NCBI GenBank assembly: GCA_019307665.1
Contig: JAFDJC010000105.1
Span: forward strand, 1 to 9,689
Direction of reading: 5' to 3'
DNA: 9,689 bases
Source of the DNA: Deltaproteobacteria bacterium
Lineage (GTDB): Bacteria > Desulfobacterota > Desulfobacteria > Desulfobacterales > SURF-7
The notes beneath the pieces were generated by a model. It ran no database searches and was not told where the DNA came from. It saw only the letters and a list, made by a program, of their open reading frames with translations. A program made the position numbers and the translations under genes. Within the stretch, counting starts at the first letter, position 1; each line of letters starts with the position of its first letter. Shown here one piece after another: positions 6,006 through 9,689 of this stretch.

Positions 6006-7818
6006 TATTTTTCGTTATATCGGCATCTTCCGATTTTGGCAGGCGCGTTCTGTCCAGGGTTATTCTAAAGGTTGTACCCTGTCCGGGTTCGGACTCCACC
6101 TCTATATGACCACCATGTTCCTGAACAATTTTTTTCGTCATTAGTAAACCGATGCCGGTGCCGCCAAGCCCCTTTGTGGTAAAAAAAGTTGTGAAGACCT
6201 TCTTCTTTACCTCGTATTCCATTCCGCACCCATCATCAATCACTTCGTATATGATGGCGTTGTTTTTCTCAAAGATTCGGACCCACACATGGCATTTATC
6301 CTTGTTCTCACTCATCATGCAGGCATCAATAGCATTGCCAACCAGATTTGTCAGGCATTCATGCATGCTTTCATTATCTATTGAAGCCGGTTGAATATCA
6401 CCTGCCTGTTCGCATATTAACGCTATACCAAGTTCCCTGGCCTTAGGGGAGTATAAATCGACCACTTCTTTCGCAATTTCGACCGGATCACACAGTTTTG
6501 CCTTGATTATACGACCTTTGGAAAAGTTGAGAAATTCTTTAACAAAGGTTGAAACACGGTCGATATTGCGATCGAGCATTTCTATTCCTTTTTCAACTCG
6601 TTCAATATTGCTTTTATTTATACCGGAATTCAGCATATACATGCCACCCTCCAGGCCTGTTATAAGATTTTTTACGCCGTGGGCCAAACCAGCGACGGTC
6701 TGCCCGACAGCAGCAAGCCGTTCGGCTTCCAATTTCTCACTCTCAAGCTGTTTGATCTCACGCAGGTCCTGAACCATAAAGGCCTTTCCCATTGATTGGT
6801 CGTCCACCATAATTTGGACGCCGCGCAAACGCACTGGAATTTTGTGGCCTTCGATGTCTCGCACCTCCGTTTCAGGCAAATACACACTCCCGGAACCGGA
6901 AGAGACCTGAGCCAAAAAATCTCTAGGCAGCATGAAAGCGAGTTCTTCCTTAGTAACACGCCTTGTATCACCGATCTTGAATATTTTACGAGCCGCCGAA
7001 TTAAAGATCGACACCTCATCATTGTTATCCAATGCAATTCTGCCGTCTATGGATGTGGCTATCATGGACCCCATAAAGGCATGTGCGAGCTTTAATTCAT
7101 CTTCGAGTTTAAGGTTCTGTGTGATATCAACTGCCATCTCCATTACCAGATTAAATACACCATCACCCTCATCCAGAGGTACGGTGGTGACCTGGGAGTA
7201 TATTTTTTCTCCCGTGTTGGACTTCCAGATATGGAGACCGGTATGCATTTTACCATCGGCAAAAGCTTGGCTGGCCGTACATTCGGAACATTGGTGATCT
7301 AATCCCTTTAGCGCTTGAAAACAGTGTTTCCCTTCAATATCTCCCAAAACTTCTCTAACGTTTTTATTGGTTTTTACGATGCGAAAGTCCCTGTCTATTA
7401 ACAGAATATTGCAGGGAACCTGATCGAATAGAAGTTGGTGTTCTCTCCGAATCTGTTCGGGTTCGGTGACATCGGTTGCCATTTCCACCAGGAATGGTAT
7501 ATTGCCATCATCATCCACAACAGGAATGGTATGTTTTATATAGCGTGTAAGCCGTCCGCTTTTATTATAACCGACTTCCGAGTTAACTCGGGAAACGCCG
7601 TCCTTAAAGGCTTCAGCCCCTTTGCAATCCAGGCACAGGGAATTGCGATTTTTGTATACGGAATAGCATTTCCTGTTTTTCCATGAACCGAACATCTGTT
7701 CAAAGGCCCTATTGGCATATACCAGGTTGAACTCATGGTCTATCACGGCAATCGATATGGGCAGCACGTTAAAGAGATTTTCCTTGATCCAGTTATTAAG
7801 ATCGATTGGAGTTGCCAT
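5983..7818 (-). CDS. multi-PAS sensor histidine kinase
   Basis: A 611-residue, apparently cytoplasmic kinase: no membrane segment or signal peptide is visible. Three PAS-type domains lie at about 12-122, 128-236 and 245-357. The first two have the same cysteine spacing, C51-x10-C62-x2-C65 and C166-x10-C177-x2-C180, suggesting metal or redox sensing. The dimerisation helix carries the phospho-histidine H380 in LAHGVKN, where the usual acidic residue after His is Gly. The ATPase domain has an N-box NLVGNAIDAC (N495), DDGCGM (528-533) and TKGLGGTGIGL (548-558), ending in GQGTTFRITL. There is no receiver. The start at 7818 has AAGGAT at 7825-7829. Its end overlaps the sigma-54 activator, so the pair is co-expressed. 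Because the activator has no receiver, likely phosphorylation targets are the stand-alone receivers at 3093-3479 and 1-399 (inference). A transposase gene lies directly upstream in the same direction. Confidence 0.93.
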   Translation of the reverse strand: MATPIDLNNWIKENLFNVLPISIAVIDHEFNLVYANRAFEQMFGSWKNRKCYSVYKNRNSLCLDCKGAEAFKDGVSRVNSEVGYNKSGRLTRYIKHTIPVVDDDGNIPFLVEMATDVTEPEQIRREHQLLFDQVPCNILLIDRDFRIVKTNKNVREVLGDIEGKHCFQALKGLDHQCSECTASQAFADGKMHTGLHIWKSNTGEKIYSQVTTVPLDEGDGVFNLVMEMAVDITQNLKLEDELKLAHAFMGSMIATSIDGRIALDNNDEVSIFNSAARKIFKIGDTRRVTKEELAFMLPRDFLAQVSSGSGSVYLPETEVRDIEGHKIPVRLRGVQIMVDDQSMGKAFMVQDLREIKQLESEKLEAERLAAVGQTVAGLAHGVKNLITGLEGGMYMLNSGINKSNIERVEKGIEMLDRNIDRVSTFVKEFLNFSKGRIIKAKLCDPVEIAKEVVDLYSPKARELGIALICEQAGDIQPASIDNESMHECLTNLVGNAIDACMMSENKDKCHVWVRIFEKNNAIIYEVIDDGCGMEYEVKKKVFTTFFTTKGLGGTGIGLLMTKKIVQEHGGHIEVESEPGQGTTFRITLDRTRLPKSEDADITKNNELQSNA

Positions 7819-7829
7819 AAATTATCCTT

Positions 7830-7849
7830 GATGGCTTCGTAAAAAGTCG
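7830..7849. repeat. possible dispersed-repeat or element end abutting the kinase ribosome binding site
   Basis: GATGGCTTCGTAAAAAGTCG starts immediately beyond the AAGGAT ribosome binding site of the kinase gene. From memory this phrase (or its complement CGACTTTTTACGAAGCCATC) recurs next to insertion elements in Desulfobacterota, but there is no second copy in this window to prove it. It is a candidate boundary between the kinase gene and inserted DNA. Confidence 0.3.
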
Positions 7850-7872
7850 AAAACTAAAAACCCATCGGTTTT

Positions 7873-7884
7873 GAGCATATGCTC
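7873..7884. repeat. 12-bp perfect palindrome
   Basis: GAGCATATGCTC is a perfect palindrome about 55 bases upstream of the kinase start. A symmetrical site of this size could be an operator for a dimeric regulator, or part of the insertion element's end. Nothing more can be said from one copy. Confidence 0.4.
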
Positions 7885-7905
7885 TTAACTGGTCGATATT
7901 GAGTT

Positions 7906-7938
7906 AAAAATTACTTCAGGCAACGATAAGTTGTTGCC
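7906..7938 (-). terminator. weak terminator-like hairpin after the transposase gene
   Basis: On the minus strand GGCAAC (7938-7933) pairs with GTTGCC (7924-7919) around an 8-base loop, and a TTTTT run follows at 7910-7906. The run is about 8 bases from the stem, further than in a classical terminator. It lies between the transposase and the kinase gene and may limit readthrough. Confidence 0.3.
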
Positions 7939-7979
7939 GATTGCTCTTTGACAAACGAAAAATAGTACTCCAAAGGACA

Positions 7980-9596
7980 TTATGCCCAGCAGAGCTCTTC
8001 TTCTGGCATCATCTTCACTGCTCTAACGGCAGCTGCCCTCATGATGTTTACTCCGGCGGCTTTCAGTGTGGCACAAAATCGAACAGCCTTTAAGCCTCGC
8101 ACACGTAATTGCTTAACACCGGTTTTCCTGTCGTATTCCGACATGGTTGCTTCTACTCCGGAACGCCACCGATATCGGTCTTTGAATCGATCCGTCTGCT
8201 CGTAAGCCCTTCGTTTTGCTATTCTCATCTCTTTGTTTGTATAACGAAGGTAATAGAACTTCTTTCCTTCTTTTACTAGGCAGTTTTCTCTTTGAGGGCA
8301 ATCTCTGCAGTGCTCCGAATCGAATGAAACTGTAACGCGTTCCTTTTTCCTTTTTATTTTTACTGGGGCTTTACCATTAGGGCATGCTACAATTCGATTT
8401 TTTTCGGATACTTCAAAATCAACAAGGCTCAAGGCGCCTTTTTTGGGGGCACCCATTACCGGTGCAATAAGATCAACGCCATCTTGCTCTGCGCTCTGAG
8501 AATTATCATCACTGCCATATAAAGAATCAGCTAATAGTTCTTCCGGCATCAAATCACGTTTCTTTACGGATTCGATAGCGGGCATTAAAGCATTTGCATC
8601 ACTGGTGTGCGCTGGTTCAACATGCACATGGGTAATAAGGTTCAGTGTATTATCTTTGGACTCTTCATCGTCACAAAAGGTTTCCATCACCTGTACCTGG
8701 TAGCCTTGCCCCTTGTGGCCACTGTAGGTTGCATCCGGGTCCGACGGATTTTGAAGAGAATCAGATGGTATATCTTTCGGTTTCTTTACTTCTACCGGAT
8801 TGTCATCATCGGAAGGAGTCAGGTTGCATTGTTCATTGAGAACGCGCGCCATCAGTTTGTAACTATGCATGTTTGTTACTTCAGGACGAGTTGTAAACTG
8901 CTGAACTAGTTCAAACAGGTTCTTACTGACATCATTGAGTGTCTTATGAGCCTCGGATGGCTTTACCATCGAAAAGCAACCCAAAGCTTTTTCCGAAAGA
9001 TATTTATCGACTATCCGTTTTGCAACAGTATCAAAATAAGCGCTATGCCCTCGTTTTAGGTTGAGTAAAAATTTGTGGATACTTTCGGTAAAAATGCAAA
9101 TTCGTCCCAGACGCTTCATATTGGATTTGATGTGTACCGAATCGATACGCTGAGTGTTTGTATCGGTTTTGAATATTTTAGCCAACTTGTCGGTAATGGC
9201 ATCGAATATAAGAGCTTCCAGTTCATTTTCTGCAATGAGATGCCGCATATTCCACAAGGTTTTCAGAGATATGTATTTAGCCGAATCTGATTCTTCTGAA
9301 ACTTTGAGAGCGTAGTGCCACTGGATATTATATGAAAATTGCTGGATAGTCTCTTGATCCGTGTAATCAAAGTTTTGCTGTAAGACTTGTATACCAATAG
9401 CCGTATATAGTTCTTTGGTTGGCCGGCCGAAGGTAGTATTAAAATAAGTTTTAATGGTGCTTACAGGCAATATGGGAAGTATTTCTTTTTGAAACAATCC
9501 CGCCCATGAGTCGTCAAGCATTTGGCGTCTCTTGGGGCTAAGAAAGGACCAGGGGTCAAAAATATCGAGCTGCTTGTGATCTTTAATGCGAATCAT
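7980..9596 (-). CDS. DDE transposase, IS1182/IS5-like
   Basis: A full-length transposase of 538 residues that cuts and rejoins the ends of its insertion sequence. The N-terminal third (about 45-125) resembles the DUF772/InsH-type domain (FGRPTKELYTAIGIQVLQQ). The likely catalytic triad is D152 in RIDSVHIKSN, D357 in LLADSLYGS, and E482 in RSGVEATMSEYDR. Between the second and third catalytic residues is a probable zinc-binding insert, C405 then C430-x2-C433-x5-C439, as seen in IS1182-type enzymes. The frame has no stop or shift, so it could be active. The ATG at 9596 gives the expected MIRIKDHKQLDIFDP start; the ribosome binding site is weak (AGG about ten bases upstream). Family assignment is by motif recognition only; ISNCY or other DUF772-type families are possible. 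It lies upstream of the kinase gene in the same direction. Confidence 0.88.
   Translation of the reverse strand: MIRIKDHKQLDIFDPWSFLSPKRRQMLDDSWAGLFQKEILPILPVSTIKTYFNTTFGRPTKELYTAIGIQVLQQNFDYTDQETIQQFSYNIQWHYALKVSEESDSAKYISLKTLWNMRHLIAENELEALIFDAITDKLAKIFKTDTNTQRIDSVHIKSNMKRLGRICIFTESIHKFLLNLKRGHSAYFDTVAKRIVDKYLSEKALGCFSMVKPSEAHKTLNDVSKNLFELVQQFTTRPEVTNMHSYKLMARVLNEQCNLTPSDDDNPVEVKKPKDIPSDSLQNPSDPDATYSGHKGQGYQVQVMETFCDDEESKDNTLNLITHVHVEPAHTSDANALMPAIESVKKRDLMPEELLADSLYGSDDNSQSAEQDGVDLIAPVMGAPKKGALSLVDFEVSEKNRIVACPNGKAPVKIKRKKERVTVSFDSEHCRDCPQRENCLVKEGKKFYYLRYTNKEMRIAKRRAYEQTDRFKDRYRWRSGVEATMSEYDRKTGVKQLRVRGLKAVRFCATLKAAGVNIMRAAAVRAVKMMPEEELCWA
7980..9596. mobile_element. insertion sequence (minimal extent = transposase gene; ends unresolved)
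   Basis: The transposase is intact, so an insertion sequence must extend on both sides. I compared 7819-7979 with the inverted 9597-9689 and found no convincing terminal inverted repeat; the best shared stretch is only about six bases (TATTGA). The right end may lie beyond the window. The element would occupy the region where a promoter for the kinase-activator operon would be expected. Confidence 0.55.
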
Positions 9597-9623
9597 ATTT
9601 TATGCCTATAACATATTGATTAT

Positions 9624-9661
9624 ATTATAGTATACTTACTAAAAAGGGTGTTTCATGTCAA
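9624..9661 (-). promoter_or_regulatory. possible transposase promoter, poorly spaced
   Basis: Minus-strand TATACT (9634-9629) runs directly into TATAAT (9629-9624), and TTGACA occurs at 9661-9656. The spacing of 21 bases to the first hexamer is too long for a good sigma-70 promoter. The -10 elements are about 30 bases before the start codon, so a weak promoter here is plausible. Confidence 0.3.
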
Positions 9662-9689
9662 TAGAAATAATTAAGAAAACTATAAAAAT

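Noticed and set aside
9656..9661. TTGACA as a strong -35 box for the transposase
   Set aside because: At the standard 17-base spacing the downstream hexamer is TAAGTA, and the good TATACT/TATAAT hexamers are 21 or more bases away.

Overview
The window looks like part of the genome of an anaerobic sulfate- or sulfur-metabolising bacterium of the Desulfobacterota (former Deltaproteobacteria, Desulfobacteraceae-like). The reasons are a DsrM/DsrK-type membrane electron-transfer pair, PAS sensor domains with a Cys-x10-Cys-x2-Cys pattern, a histidine kinase with an unusual AHGVKN H-box, and moderately AT-rich coding DNA. The assignment is inference; there is no rRNA or other marker gene here. Every convincing gene lies on the minus strand, so transcription runs from high to low coordinates.

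Layout from right to left, in the direction of transcription. (1) 7980-9596 is a full-length DDE transposase resembling the IS1182/IS5-like type, in an insertion sequence whose ends I could not fix. (2) 7819-7979 is a short gap with a possible terminator, a 12-bp palindrome and a repeat-like stretch that abuts the ribosome binding site of the next gene. (3) 5983-7818 is a soluble multi-PAS sensor histidine kinase. (4) 4239-6005 overlaps it and encodes a sigma-54 activator whose N-terminal domain resembles the low-molecular-weight phosphatase/arsenate reductase (ArsC) fold, with its active-site loop destroyed, followed by a Cys-rich PAS, AAA+ and Fis domains. (5) 3480-4238 has no intact gene. 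It holds a 5'-truncated small gene, an AT-rich stretch with repeated GAGACA motifs, several hairpins and a candidate sigma-54 promoter. (6) 3093-3479, 2062-3021, 471-2069 and 1-399 form a likely operon: CheY-like receiver, DsrM/NarI-like cytochrome b, DsrK/HdrD-like iron-sulfur protein, and a second CheY-like receiver cut off by the window edge.

How the parts may work together (inference). DsrM-like and DsrK-like subunits normally move electrons between the quinone pool and a cytoplasmic thiol/disulfide or sulfur-carrier couple. Here the pair stands without DsrJ, DsrO or DsrP and is bracketed by two single-domain receivers. The nearby kinase has no receiver, and neither has the activator, so the kinase may signal to the detached receivers while the activator controls transcription from a sigma-54 promoter. 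Cys-bearing PAS domains in both kinase and activator suggest a redox or metal signal. The most unusual item is the apparently catalytically dead ArsC/phosphatase-like domain on the sigma-54 activator.
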